Shown in pieces: positions 8,512 to 16,833 of a DNA stretch of 64,000 bases (the stretch's first letter is position 1; the number at the start of each line of letters is the position of its first letter). The notes under the pieces are model-generated. The model worked only from the letters and a program-made list of their open reading frames with translations. It was not told the origin of the DNA and made no database searches. The DNA is from an uncultured Prevotellaceae bacterium (GTDB lineage: Bacteria > Bacteroidota > Bacteroidia > Bacteroidales > UBA3663): NCBI GenBank assembly GCA_900319235.1, contig ONNR01000004.1:124001-188000 (forward strand), written 5' to 3'. The position numbers and the translations under genes are program-made.

Positions 8512-11241
8512 ATGGCAGAAAACAAAAAGCGCGTCTATCTCTTCGGCAATGGTAAGGCCGAAGGCAAGGCAGACATGAGAAACCTTCTGGGTGGCAAGGG
8601 TGCTAACCTTGCTGAGATGAACCTTATCGGAGTACCTGTTCCTCCAGGATTCACCATCACCACCGATGTTTGTAACGAGTATTACCAGATCGGCAAGGAC
8701 AATGTGGTTGAACTCCTCAAGGATGAAGTGCTGGGAGCAGTCAAGCACATCGAGGTGCTGATGAACAACACCTTCGGCGATCCCGCCAACCCACTCCTCG
8801 TTTCTGTACGTTCAGGTGCCCGTGCTTCTATGCCCGGTATGATGGATACCATCCTCAACCTCGGCCTTAACGATGAAGTTGTTGAGGGTCTTTCGAAGAA
8901 GACCGGCAATCCTCACTTCGCATGGGATTCCTATCGTCGTTTCGTTCAGATGTACGGCGACGTTGTGATGGGCCTCAAGCCTGTCAACAAGACCGATATC
9001 GACCCCTTCGAGGCCATCATCGAGAAGGTGAAGGAGGAGTACAACGTAGTTCTCGACAAGGACATTCCTGTTGAGGGACTTCAGGAACTCGTCACCAAGT
9101 TCAAGGCTATGATCAAGGAGCGCACAGGCAAGGCATTCCCCGTTGACGTATATGAGCAGCTCTGGGGTGCTATCTGCGCCGTGTTCGACTCTTGGATGAA
9201 CGAGCGTGCCATCCTCTATCGCAAGATGGAAGGCATCCCCGCCGAGTGGGGCACCGCCGTTTCGGTTATGGCCATGGTATTCGGCAACATGGGCAACACC
9301 TCAGCTACCGGTGTATGCTTCAGCCGCGATGCCGCTACTGGCGAAAACATCTTCAACGGCGAGTATCTCGTCAATGCTCAGGGTGAGGACGTTGTGGCTG
9401 GTATCCGTACCCCACAGCAGATCACTATCGAGGGCTCACGTCGTTGGGCTAAGCGTGCCGAGATCTCCGAGGAGGAGCGTGCAGCCAAGTATCCTTCGAT
9501 GGAGGAGGCAATGCCCGAGATCTACAAGGAACTCGATGCTCTCCAGACCAAGCTCGAGAACCACTATCACGACATGCAGGACATGGAGTTCACCGTACAG
9601 GAAGGCAAGCTCTGGTTCCTCCAGACTCGTAACGGCAAGCGCACCGGTACCGCTATGGTCAAGATTGCCATGGACCTTATGCACGAGGGTCTCATCGACG
9701 AGAAGACCGCTATCGAGCGTTGCGAGCCACAGAAGCTCGACGAGCTCCTGCACCCCGTATTCGACAAGGACGCTCTGAAGAAGGCACAGGTGCTCACCAC
9801 CGGTCTGCCAGCTTCTCCTGGCGCTGCCTGCGGTCAGATCGTCTTCAACGCCGACGATGCTGAGGCTTGGCACAAGAATGGTCACAAGGTTGTGATGGTT
9901 CGTATCGAGACCTCACCCGAAGACCTCGCTGGTATGGCTGCTGCCGAGGGTATCCTCACCTGCCGTGGCGGTATGACCTCTCACGCTGCCGTTGTGGCTC
10001 GTGGTATGGGCAAGTGCTGCGTATCGGGTGCCGGTGCCATCCAGGTTGACTATGTAGCCAAGACCGTGAAGATCGAGGATATCACCCTCCACGAGGGCGA
10101 CTTCATCTCACTCAACGGTTCTACCGGTCAGGTGCTTCTTGGCAAGGTTGAGACCAAGGCTGCCGAGATCTCTGGCGACTTCGCCGAGCTGATGAAGCTT
10201 TGCGACAAGTACACCAAGCTCGTTGTTCGCACCAATGCTGATACTCCACACGATGCAACTGTTGCCCGCAACTTCGGCGCTGTAGGCGTAGGTCTCTGCC
10301 GCACCGAGCATATGTTCTTCGAGGGTGAGAAGATCAAGGCAATGCGCGAGATGATTCTTGCCGAGAACAAGGAAGGTCGCGTGAAGGCTCTTGCCAAGCT
10401 GCTGCCTTATCAGACCAAGGACTTCTACGGCATCCTGCTTGCCATGGACGGACTCCCAGTCAACATCCGTCTGCTCGACCCACCGCTCCACGAGTTCGTA
10501 CCACACGATCTGAAGGGCCAGGAGGAAATGGCTGAGGCCATGGGCGTAAGCCTCGAGTACATCCAGAACCGTGTAGCTTCCCTCTCTGAGAACAACCCGA
10601 TGCTCGGTCACCGTGGCTGCCGTCTGGGCAACACCTATCCCGAGATCACCGAGATGCAGACCAAGGCCATCATCGGCGCTGCTATCCAGCTCCGTCGCGA
10701 GGGTCACGATCCACATCCCGAGATTATGGTGCCACTCGTAGGTCGTCACCACGAGTTCGACCAGCAGGAGGCTGTGATCCGCAAGACCGCTGCCGAGCTC
10801 TTCAAGGCAGAGGGCGTTGAGCCATTCGAGTTCAAGGTAGGTACGATGATCGAGGTTCCACGTGCAGCCCTCACCGCTGATGCAGTGGCTGTCCGTGCCG
10901 AGTACTTCTCGTTCGGTACCAACGACCTTACCCAGATGACCTTCGGCTATTCGCGCGACGACATCGCCAGCTTCCTCCCAGTCTATCTCGAGAAGAAGAT
11001 CCTCAAGGTCGATCCATTCCAGGTACTCGACCAGAAGGGTGTCGGCCAGCTCATCAAGATGGCAGTCGAGAAGGGCCGCTCGGTACGTCCCGACCTGAAG
11101 TGCGGCATCTGTGGCGAGCATGGCGGCGAGCCTTCATCCGTGAAGTTCTGCCACCGCGTAGGTCTCAACTACGTATCTTGCTCACCATTCCGCGTGCCCA
11201 TCGCACGTCTGGCTGCCGCTCAGGCTGCTGTTGAGGAATAA
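8512..11241 (+). CDS. ppdK: Pyruvate, phosphate dikinase
   Basis: A 909-aa enzyme interconverting pyruvate + ATP + Pi and PEP + AMP + PPi, cytosolic, at the glycolysis/gluconeogenesis branch. The N-terminal ATP-grasp region starts with GNGKAEGKADMRNLLGGKGA. The phosphorylatable His is in GGMTSHAAVVARG (about residue 490). The C-terminal PEP-binding barrel has GTNDLTQMTFGYSRDD and the catalytic Cys in CGICGEHGGEP (about residue 864). Length is normal for the family. Codon use is strongly biased (CGT/CGC for Arg), suggesting high expression. It has its own promoter. Its last 17 coding bases before the stop are repeated 748 bp downstream. Confidence 0.98.
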   Translation: MAENKKRVYLFGNGKAEGKADMRNLLGGKGANLAEMNLIGVPVPPGFTITTDVCNEYYQIGKDNVVELLKDEVLGAVKHIEVLMNNTFGDPANPLLVSVRSGARASMPGMMDTILNLGLNDEVVEGLSKKTGNPHFAWDSYRRFVQMYGDVVMGLKPVNKTDIDPFEAIIEKVKEEYNVVLDKDIPVEGLQELVTKFKAMIKERTGKAFPVDVYEQLWGAICAVFDSWMNERAILYRKMEGIPAEWGTAVSVMAMVFGNMGNTSATGVCFSRDAATGENIFNGEYLVNAQGEDVVAGIRTPQQITIEGSRRWAKRAEISEEERAAKYPSMEEAMPEIYKELDALQTKLENHYHDMQDMEFTVQEGKLWFLQTRNGKRTGTAMVKIAMDLMHEGLIDEKTAIERCEPQKLDELLHPVFDKDALKKAQVLTTGLPASPGAACGQIVFNADDAEAWHKNGHKVVMVRIETSPEDLAGMAAAEGILTCRGGMTSHAAVVARGMGKCCVSGAGAIQVDYVAKTVKIEDITLHEGDFISLNGSTGQVLLGKVETKAAEISGDFAELMKLCDKYTKLVVRTNADTPHDATVARNFGAVGVGLCRTEHMFFEGEKIKAMREMILAENKEGRVKALAKLLPYQTKDFYGILLAMDGLPVNIRLLDPPLHEFVPHDLKGQEEMAEAMGVSLEYIQNRVASLSENNPMLGHRGCRLGNTYPEITEMQTKAIIGAAIQLRREGHDPHPEIMVPLVGRHHEFDQQEAVIRKTAAELFKAEGVEPFEFKVGTMIEVPRAALTADAVAVRAEYFSFGTNDLTQMTFGYSRDDIASFLPVYLEKKILKVDPFQVLDQKGVGQLIKMAVEKGRSVRPDLKCGICGEHGGEPSSVKFCHRVGLNYVSCSPFRVPIARLAAAQAAVEE
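11222..11238 (+). repeat. 17-bp direct repeat, left copy (end of ppdK)
   Basis: AGGCTGCTGTTGAGGAA, the last codons of ppdK before TAA, recurs exactly at 11970-11986. The two copies flank the unrelated 201-aa gene. Confidence 0.9.
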
Positions 11242-11263
11242 TCATTTCTCCTGCATAATGTTG

Positions 11264-11295
11264 GGGACCTGTCCATTGTTGGGCAGGTCCCTTTT
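11264..11295 (+). terminator. Rho-independent terminator after ppdK
   Basis: An 8-bp GC-rich stem, GGGACCTG (11264-11271) with CAGGTCCC (11284-11291), is followed by TTTT. It lies 22 bp after the ppdK stop and inside the segment bounded by the 17-bp repeats. Confidence 0.85.
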
Positions 11296-11329
11296 AATAA
11301 GATATACAGATAAATCGGAATTTGAAATT

Positions 11330-11935
11330 ATGACAAGAGAAGAATCAAGAGCGCGTAACGCGTTGGAGAAAGTCGCCAATAAGTGTAGGAAGCAGGTAGG
11401 GAAGAGCTTTGGTTGGAAGCAATGCGACTACCTCAATTGGAAAATAGAATCCGGCTACTATTTCAGCCTGTGTCATTTGGTCTTGGAGCAGGTGGAGCTT
11501 TCCGTGAAGCCATACTTTATTGATGACTTATGGTGGGACATATTTGAGATGCCGGAAAACAAGAAAGCACCCAAAAGTTTAAGAGGTAATGGAACTTATG
11601 CCGTTTCAGGCATAGACATAAAGAAGTACGTTGTCTTTGATAGGGACAAGATTCCGGTTTACACCGAAGAAGATGTGATCGCCCGATGGGAGGACACGTT
11701 CAGTGCTATAGAAGCAGACATTGCTCAATTCATCAGCGAGAATCCCAATCCCGATCTTTTCTGCCCACTAGGGCGAACCAGCCGCATTTACGAACTAATG
11801 ATGGACATACATGCAGGTAATCTTGACCAAGCTCTTGAAAAGATTGAGTTATTCAAGGCAAACCCAAATGGAGTAATCTATTCGGGTCCAAAAGGCTATG
11901 ATTATGAGTATATCGAAAGATGGTGCAAGAAATAG
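11330..11935 (+). CDS. Hypothetical protein in a putative inserted segment
   Basis: I do not recognise the family of this 201-aa soluble protein. I chose the ATG at 11330 because the in-frame start at 11231 would lie inside the ppdK end and read through its terminator. Visible features are a basic, coiled N-terminus, a Trp/Tyr-rich middle (SGYYFSLCHL, DDLWWDIFEMPEN) and a C-terminal helical part with NLDQALEKIELF. The look is that of small orphan immunity or DUF4304-like proteins, but that is only an impression. Codon use differs from ppdK (AGA, AGG and ATA appear) and base composition is more AT-rich. With the flanking 17-bp repeats this suggests acquisition by transfer. Confidence 0.7.
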   Translation: MTREESRARNALEKVANKCRKQVGKSFGWKQCDYLNWKIESGYYFSLCHLVLEQVELSVKPYFIDDLWWDIFEMPENKKAPKSLRGNGTYAVSGIDIKKYVVFDRDKIPVYTEEDVIARWEDTFSAIEADIAQFISENPNPDLFCPLGRTSRIYELMMDIHAGNLDQALEKIELFKANPNGVIYSGPKGYDYEYIERWCKK

Positions 11936-11969
11936 ATTATTCTGTCATCAAGAACATTTATCACTGCAT

Positions 11970-11986
11970 AGGCTGCTGTTGAGGAA
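11970..11986 (+). repeat. 17-bp direct repeat, right copy
   Basis: Exact copy of the ppdK 3' end (AGGCTGCTGTTGAGGAA). Here it continues in frame as CTC AAG TAA, so this copy would end a PpdK as ...AAVEELK, whereas the left copy ends ...AAVEE. Confidence 0.9.
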
Positions 11987-12020
11987 CTCAAGTAATCCTC
12001 CTTATTGAGGATTCATAATA

Positions 12021-12057
12021 ATCCCCCGTCATTGCAATCGCTTTGATGGGGGATTTT
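12021..12057 (+). terminator. Rho-independent terminator
   Basis: ATCCCCCGTCA (12021-12031) pairs with TGATGGGGGAT (12044-12054) with one mismatch and is followed by a T run. It lies just after the right 17-bp repeat and would stop transcription from the left, before the palindrome array. Confidence 0.8.
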
Positions 12058-12522
12058 GCATACTCTTGCATGATGGGTCCAATTCACAATCGTAAATTGG
12101 ACTGCTACGATCGCGGCATACATATTTGATATGCCAAATCTGTATGCTCCTGCAGGATGAGTCCAATTCACGATCGTAAATTGGACCGTTGCGACCGCGG
12201 CATACATATTTGATATGCCAAATCTGTATGCTCCTACCGGATGAGTCCAATTCACGATCGTAAATTGGACTGCTACGACCGCAGCATACATATTTGATAC
12301 ACCAAATCTGTATGCTCCCATAGGAAACGTCCAATTCACAATCGTAAATTGGACCGCCACGATTGCGGCATACATATTTGATACGCCAAATCTGTATGCT
12401 CCTGCAGGAAACGTCCAATTCGCAATCGTAAATTGGACCGCTACGATCGCGGCATACTTATTTGATAGACCAAATCTGTATGCTCCCACAAGATGGGTCC
12501 AATTCACAATCGTAAATTGGAC
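12057..12522. repeat. Alternating palindrome array 1 (84-bp period, 42-bp phase)
   Basis: Six copies of palindrome P1 (arms GTCCAATT and AATTGGAC, near-palindromic ACGATCGT centre) start at 12077, 12161, 12245, 12329, 12413 and 12497. Five copies of palindrome P2 (arms GCATACA and TGTATGC, inner ATTTG/CAAAT) sit between them. Centres are 12089.5, 12131.5, 12173.5 and so on, each exactly 42 bp apart. The 13-bp spacers vary (TCCTGCAGGATGA, TCCTACCGGATGA, TCCCATAGGAAAC) while the arms are nearly fixed. A truncated half-P2 opens the array. The array lies between genes that converge on it. One minus-strand frame is open throughout because 84 is a multiple of three; I do not call it a gene. Confidence 0.95.
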
Positions 12523-12569
12523 TCATACCACAGAAGCAAATATTTTAGGTATTAATAAGCATTCTATGC

Positions 12570-13883
12570 TTAAAATGGAATCTCATCCGATACCTGGAGT
12601 GTATGTTCGCCTTCCGAAGAAGCGTTGTCGGACTTTTTGAGCAGCCAGCAGCCTATGCGACAACGTAGGCATTTGTGAGGCTGGCAGTAGTTCTTGAAGA
12701 GATGGAGTAGGGCCTGTGTGTCCATAGCGGATTTTACTTCGAGACCAGCCTCTTTCCATTGGTTGATGTATCGATTGCTCTCGGGCGGCATTTCTTCAAG
12801 CAGGTTGAGTGCCTTTTCGCAACGTTCGTCATCACCTTGCCATTGTGCATAGGCGAGTAGGAGAGGGACGACGGCATTGATGATGAGACTGCGTACCGTT
12901 TGCAGTCCAAGACCTTTGACGCCAAGGATTTCCTCCATTTGTTCAAGGTTCTTGGCTTCGAGTATTTCGTCGAAGAGATCCTGATGAGAATAGATTAGTT
13001 TTGCCAAGGCTCGCAGACGTGCTTCCGGCTGAGCAGGCGGTCGCACACGCCCTGTTTTCCAGTAGATTCCGTTGAGTGGAGTGAGGTTGAATTTCTGTCT
13101 TAAGAAAGCATATTCGCGCTGCATCAATCGCCATTCCTGCTGCTCGCCGGCCTCCTTAGATGCTGCATCCTGCATTTGCAGAAGTCCAGCTTGGCCCAAA
13201 AGTAGGGCTTGAATTTGCAGGAGATTGTCCTTGTGATGCAACAGACAGTTGTAGGGAAGACTGCGGGCCAGTCGCTCCATATTGTCACTGTTGACGCCCG
13301 TGCCGAGACTTCGTGTGAGCACCACATAGAATGCCTCGGGCCATGCCTTGAGTTGGCCTTCGACGAGGTCGCGTACACGTTGCAATTTCTCGATCATTCG
13401 CTGTGTGCAAAGAGCTGTAATCCAATCGTGTAACACGACGCGTGGCACCTGCTCCAATCTGCTGGAACATGAGATAGAAGAATAGGTCGGCACTTGCCCA
13501 GGTAGGAGCGGAGCTGAGCTCCCGCTGCATAACTGCCGGTAGCGCTCCATCAGGTCGTCGGGGATGTGCATCACCACGGTCTTGACGGCTTTACCATTGC
13601 GCAGTTTAACCTCGACATCGGGGTCTATGACAACGTGCAGAATGACGGAGTCGTAGGCAGGATCGTCCTGATGATGATGACGATACCAGTCGGATGCCTT
13701 GACGTGCATCTCTACGTTGCCAGCCCACACAATGCCGTCTTCCTTGACCTTGGCATTGAAGAAATCGGGCCCTGCATCGTAGTTGCGCAGGCCTGGATGA
13801 AGTATATCGAGGGGTTGGTGGTCGAGCGTCTCAATGTTGAGAAAGAGGCGTTGCTGCCATACAAAATACATGAGTTCCTCCAT
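12570..13883 (-). CDS. DUF2851 family protein
   Basis: A 437-aa cytosolic protein of unknown function matching DUF2851 (PF11013), a family almost confined to Bacteroidota. Family hallmarks visible are the start MEELMYFVWQQRLF, LRNYDAGPDFFNAKV, WAGNVEMHVKASDWYRH with HHQDDPAYDSVILHVV, and CRIGCWLLK near the C-terminus. The first half resembles a nuclease-like beta fold in layout, but no activity is established. It is transcribed divergently from dapB; a minus-strand TATATTTG box lies at 13975-13982. It converges on palindrome array 1. Confidence 0.9.
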   Translation of the reverse strand: MEELMYFVWQQRLFLNIETLDHQPLDILHPGLRNYDAGPDFFNAKVKEDGIVWAGNVEMHVKASDWYRHHHQDDPAYDSVILHVVIDPDVEVKLRNGKAVKTVVMHIPDDLMERYRQLCSGSSAPLLPGQVPTYSSISCSSRLEQVPRVVLHDWITALCTQRMIEKLQRVRDLVEGQLKAWPEAFYVVLTRSLGTGVNSDNMERLARSLPYNCLLHHKDNLLQIQALLLGQAGLLQMQDAASKEAGEQQEWRLMQREYAFLRQKFNLTPLNGIYWKTGRVRPPAQPEARLRALAKLIYSHQDLFDEILEAKNLEQMEEILGVKGLGLQTVRSLIINAVVPLLLAYAQWQGDDERCEKALNLLEEMPPESNRYINQWKEAGLEVKSAMDTQALLHLFKNYCQPHKCLRCRIGCWLLKKSDNASSEGEHTLQVSDEIPF

Positions 13884-13974
13884 GGCTTATTTTTGCAAGA
13901 ATTTGAGAATTTGCGAATTGTTTTGTCGTGTAATCAAGCGCAAAAGGGGTACATAAAATGTTAATTGTATGGCG

Positions 13975-14085
13975 CAAATATAATAATTTTCTGCGATATG
14001 GACACATAAAAAAGGCAAAAAACTTCAAAATATTAATAATTTTCGGCAATTATTACAATTATGTCAGAAAAAATGCGTATATTTG
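13975..14085. promoter_or_regulatory. Divergent promoter region DUF2851 / dapB
   Basis: On the minus strand TATATTTG occupies 13975-13982 (CAAATATA on plus), facing DUF2851. On the plus strand TATATTTG is at 14078-14085, facing dapB. The upstream TTTG boxes are not clear, so only the -7 elements are well supported. The remaining sequence to 14166 is AT-rich with AATTAACA-type short repeats. Confidence 0.6.
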
Positions 14086-14166
14086 CCCCGATATATCGGT
14101 ATCAATTGGGAATTAACAATTAACAAATAACAATTAATAATTGTTAGTTTGTAGAAAAGATAAAAT

Positions 14167-14955
14167 ATGAAGATTGCATTGATAGGATATGGCAAGATGG
14201 GCCATATCATTGAAGAAATAGCGAAGAGCCGCGGACACGAAGTGGTCTGCGCCATCGATATCCAGAACCAGGAGGACTTCGACAGCGAGGCCTTCCGCAC
14301 CGCCGACGTGGCTATCGAGTTCACCACACCGAAGACCTGCCTTGGCAACGTCCGCAAATGTCTCGAAAGAGGCGTGACGGTGGTGGTGGGTTCGACGGGA
14401 TGGTACAACGAGCTGCCGAAGGTCGAGCAGGAGGTGAAGGAGGCGAACGGTGCCCTCTTCTGGGCTTCGAACTTCTCGATCGGCGTGAATGTCTTCGTGG
14501 CGATGCAGAAGTACGTCGCCCGCATCATGAACAACTATCCGCAGTACGACGTGACGCTCAGCGAAACGCACCACATCCACAAACTGGATTCGCCAAGTGG
14601 CACTGCCATCACCATCGCAGGAGCCATCACCAGCAACCTCGACCGCAAACAGACGTGGAAGGAGACAGCTGCCATCTGGCAACATGAGGATGGAAGCGTC
14701 GATGTGGCACGCAATGCCGAGGTGGGCACAGCATTCGGTTCGCACAACGATGACGAGCTGGAAGTGGTGGCCTTCCGTCGCGGTGAGGTGCCGGGCATCC
14801 ATACGGTGACCTACGACAGCGATGTGGACACGATCACGATGACGCATTCCGCCAAGTCGCGTCGCGGCTTCGCCCTCGGCGCTGTGGTCGCTGCCGAGTG
14901 GATGAGCGACGGAAAGAAGGGGGTGTTTACGATGGAGGATCTGATGAGGTTCTAA
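14167..14955 (+). CDS. dapB: 4-hydroxy-tetrahydrodipicolinate reductase
   Basis: A 262-aa cytosolic reductase of the lysine / meso-diaminopimelate pathway, feeding peptidoglycan synthesis. The Rossmann nucleotide-binding loop is GYGKMGH at residues 7-13. The catalytic segment SETHHIHKLDSPSGTA (about residues 131-146) carries the His-His pair and the substrate-binding K-D-x-P-S-G-T motif. Length is normal. It is upstream of lepB on the same strand with a 396-bp structured gap; dapB-lepB-WbqC order is common in Bacteroidales. Confidence 0.97.
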   Translation: MKIALIGYGKMGHIIEEIAKSRGHEVVCAIDIQNQEDFDSEAFRTADVAIEFTTPKTCLGNVRKCLERGVTVVVGSTGWYNELPKVEQEVKEANGALFWASNFSIGVNVFVAMQKYVARIMNNYPQYDVTLSETHHIHKLDSPSGTAITIAGAITSNLDRKQTWKETAAIWQHEDGSVDVARNAEVGTAFGSHNDDELEVVAFRRGEVPGIHTVTYDSDVDTITMTHSAKSRRGFALGAVVAAEWMSDGKKGVFTMEDLMRF

Positions 14956-15351
14956 CAATTCATCTTTAACACGAATTATCGCGAATTGAATCCCATTGCC
15001 ATTTGGCAAACATTTATGGGATATAAAAGTAAGGTGAAAATGCAGACAACCTCGGCCCCAATGACCTGGTTGTTTCTGCGAGAAAATGTGCAGGTTCAAT
15101 ACCTGCAGAAAATTGCACTTCGTGCAGAAAATAAGTGGTCCAAAGCCTGGTCGCTACATCGACCCTCATTATTTTCTGCGTTAGCAATTTTCTGCTGCCA
15201 TTGAGGCAGCTCATTTTCCGGATTGAGAGACGGGCTATTGAAGCCCAATGTCTCCAATCCATTTTCACCTAAATAATCTTTTATATAGAAGCGCCCCCTA
15301 ACAAAGTTACACAAAATTCTCTAATTCTCTAATTCTTGATAGAAAAGCGTA
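14956..15351. other. Gene-free structured gap between dapB and lepB
   Basis: No convincing gene is seen in this 396-bp stretch. It holds several inverted repeats: GCAGACAACC (15042-15051) with GGTTGTTTCTGC (15068-15079); TGCAGGT with ACCTGCA (15089-15107); TGCAC with GTGCA (15114-15126); CTGCC with GGCAG near 15195-15210; and a nested stem around 15225-15256 with GAGAC-GGGCT pairing to AGCCC and GTCTC. A motif TTTTCTGC or its complement recurs. It ends with a short 8-bp tandem TTCTCTAA repeat just before lepB. Confidence 0.65.
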
Positions 15352-16833
15352 ATGGCTGAAAATACAGAAAAAGAAATACGCGGCTTCGGCCGCAAGATGA
15401 CCAAGAGCGACAAGGTGTGGCTGGTCATCTGGATAGTGGGAATCGTCCTGTTCGCCCTTTGGATGGGGTCGTTTGTCCCGTTCCTTGTGCTACCGTTTGT
15501 TGCCGATGTGTACTGGACCCGATTCATCAAGTGGGACTGGTGGAAGGGCATCAAGAACGGCTTCCTCCGTGGCGTGATGTCGTGGGTGGATGCCATCGTG
15601 TTCGCCTTGGCTGCCGTGTGGGTGCTGCAGAACTTCTTCTTCCAGAACTTCCAGATTCCTACCACCTCGCTCGAAAAGACGATGATGGCGGGTGACTACC
15701 TGCTCGTGTCGAAATATCATTATGGTCCGCGCGTGCCGATGACGCCGCTGTCGCTGCCGTTGTTCCAGCACACGGTGTCGATAGGCTCGACACGCTTCGG
15801 CAAGAGCTACATTGACCATCCGCAGGTGAACTACAGGCGTATGCCGGGCCTGACGAAGATGGAGCGCTACGACATCGTGGTCTTCAACTACCCGAACGGC
15901 GACACCGTCTGCGTGAACTGCGAGAACCCCGACTACTACACCCTCTGCAAGATGTATGGCCGCGACAGGGTGTGGAGCGACAAGAAGACCTTTGGTGAAG
16001 TGATAGCCCGCCCCGTGGATCGCCGCGAAAACTACGTGAAGCGACTCGTCGGCATGCCGGGCGAGACGCTGCAGATCATCGACCGCAAGGTGCTCATCGA
16101 CGGCAAGGAGCTGAAAGACCCCCAGTACCTGCAGCACAAGTACATCGTGCTGACCAAGGGCGGCGTCATCACAGAACGTGAATGGAAGAAGATGGGCGTC
16201 TATACCAAGGGCAGCAGCAACGGTTCGGTAGGTGCCGACGTGACGATAATCCAGGATGCGGCATTCTACCAGTACTACGACATCAAGCCCGACAGCATCA
16301 CAGGCCGATATGCTCCCCTCTATCTGGCGAACCTGACCCGCGAGATGGTGGAAAGGCTCGAGAAGTCGGGCAAGGTGGAGTGGGTGAAGGACACCCCCTA
16401 CCAGGAGGCTCCCGGCACAGTGTATCCGCAGGATGAACTGTCGGACTGGACAGGTTCGGACTTCGGCCCGCTCTGGATTCCCCAGAAGGGCAAGAGCATA
16501 CGTCTGACCGACGAGAACGTGAAGCTCTATGGCCGCTGCATCAGGGTGTATGAGCCCAACAAGGCTACGGGCGACGGTCAGGGCAACGAGCTCGTTCGCC
16601 TCGGCAAGGACAAATACCAGCTGAACGGCAAGGAGGCAAGCGAGTTCACCTTCGGCTACGACTACTACTGGATGATGGGCGACAACCGCGACAACTCGCT
16701 CGACTCGCGCTACTGGGGCTTCGTGCCCGAAGACCATATCGTGGGCACCCCGCTCTTCGTGTGGTTCTCGATCAACCAGGAGACGGGTGAATGGCGCAAG
16801 GACCGCTGGCTGAAGAAAGTGAAAGGCCTCTGA
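15352..16833 (+). CDS. lepB: Signal peptidase I
   Basis: A 493-aa membrane protease that removes signal peptides from exported proteins. N-terminal hydrophobic segments (about residues 22-55 and 80-95) precede the catalytic Ser106 in IPTTSLEKT and the general-base Lys230 in NYVKRLVGMPGE. The conserved GDNRDNSLDSRYWG box is near residue 443. It is much longer than the 324-aa E. coli enzyme because of a large insertion between the Lys motif and that box, as is usual in Bacteroidales. Its TGA overlaps the next ATG by one base, so it is co-translated with the WbqC-like gene. Confidence 0.95.
   Translation: MAENTEKEIRGFGRKMTKSDKVWLVIWIVGIVLFALWMGSFVPFLVLPFVADVYWTRFIKWDWWKGIKNGFLRGVMSWVDAIVFALAAVWVLQNFFFQNFQIPTTSLEKTMMAGDYLLVSKYHYGPRVPMTPLSLPLFQHTVSIGSTRFGKSYIDHPQVNYRRMPGLTKMERYDIVVFNYPNGDTVCVNCENPDYYTLCKMYGRDRVWSDKKTFGEVIARPVDRRENYVKRLVGMPGETLQIIDRKVLIDGKELKDPQYLQHKYIVLTKGGVITEREWKKMGVYTKGSSNGSVGADVTIIQDAAFYQYYDIKPDSITGRYAPLYLANLTREMVERLEKSGKVEWVKDTPYQEAPGTVYPQDELSDWTGSDFGPLWIPQKGKSIRLTDENVKLYGRCIRVYEPNKATGDGQGNELVRLGKDKYQLNGKEASEFTFGYDYYWMMGDNRDNSLDSRYWGFVPEDHIVGTPLFVWFSINQETGEWRKDRWLKKVKGL

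Noticed and set aside
11231..11935. Longer start for the 201-aa gene (234 aa)
   Set aside because: The extra N-terminus lies in the ppdK end and its terminator; the ATG at 11330 is better placed.
12057..12522. CRISPR array
   Set aside because: Repeats alternate between two palindromes, spacers are only about 13 bp and partly similar to each other, and no cas genes are present.
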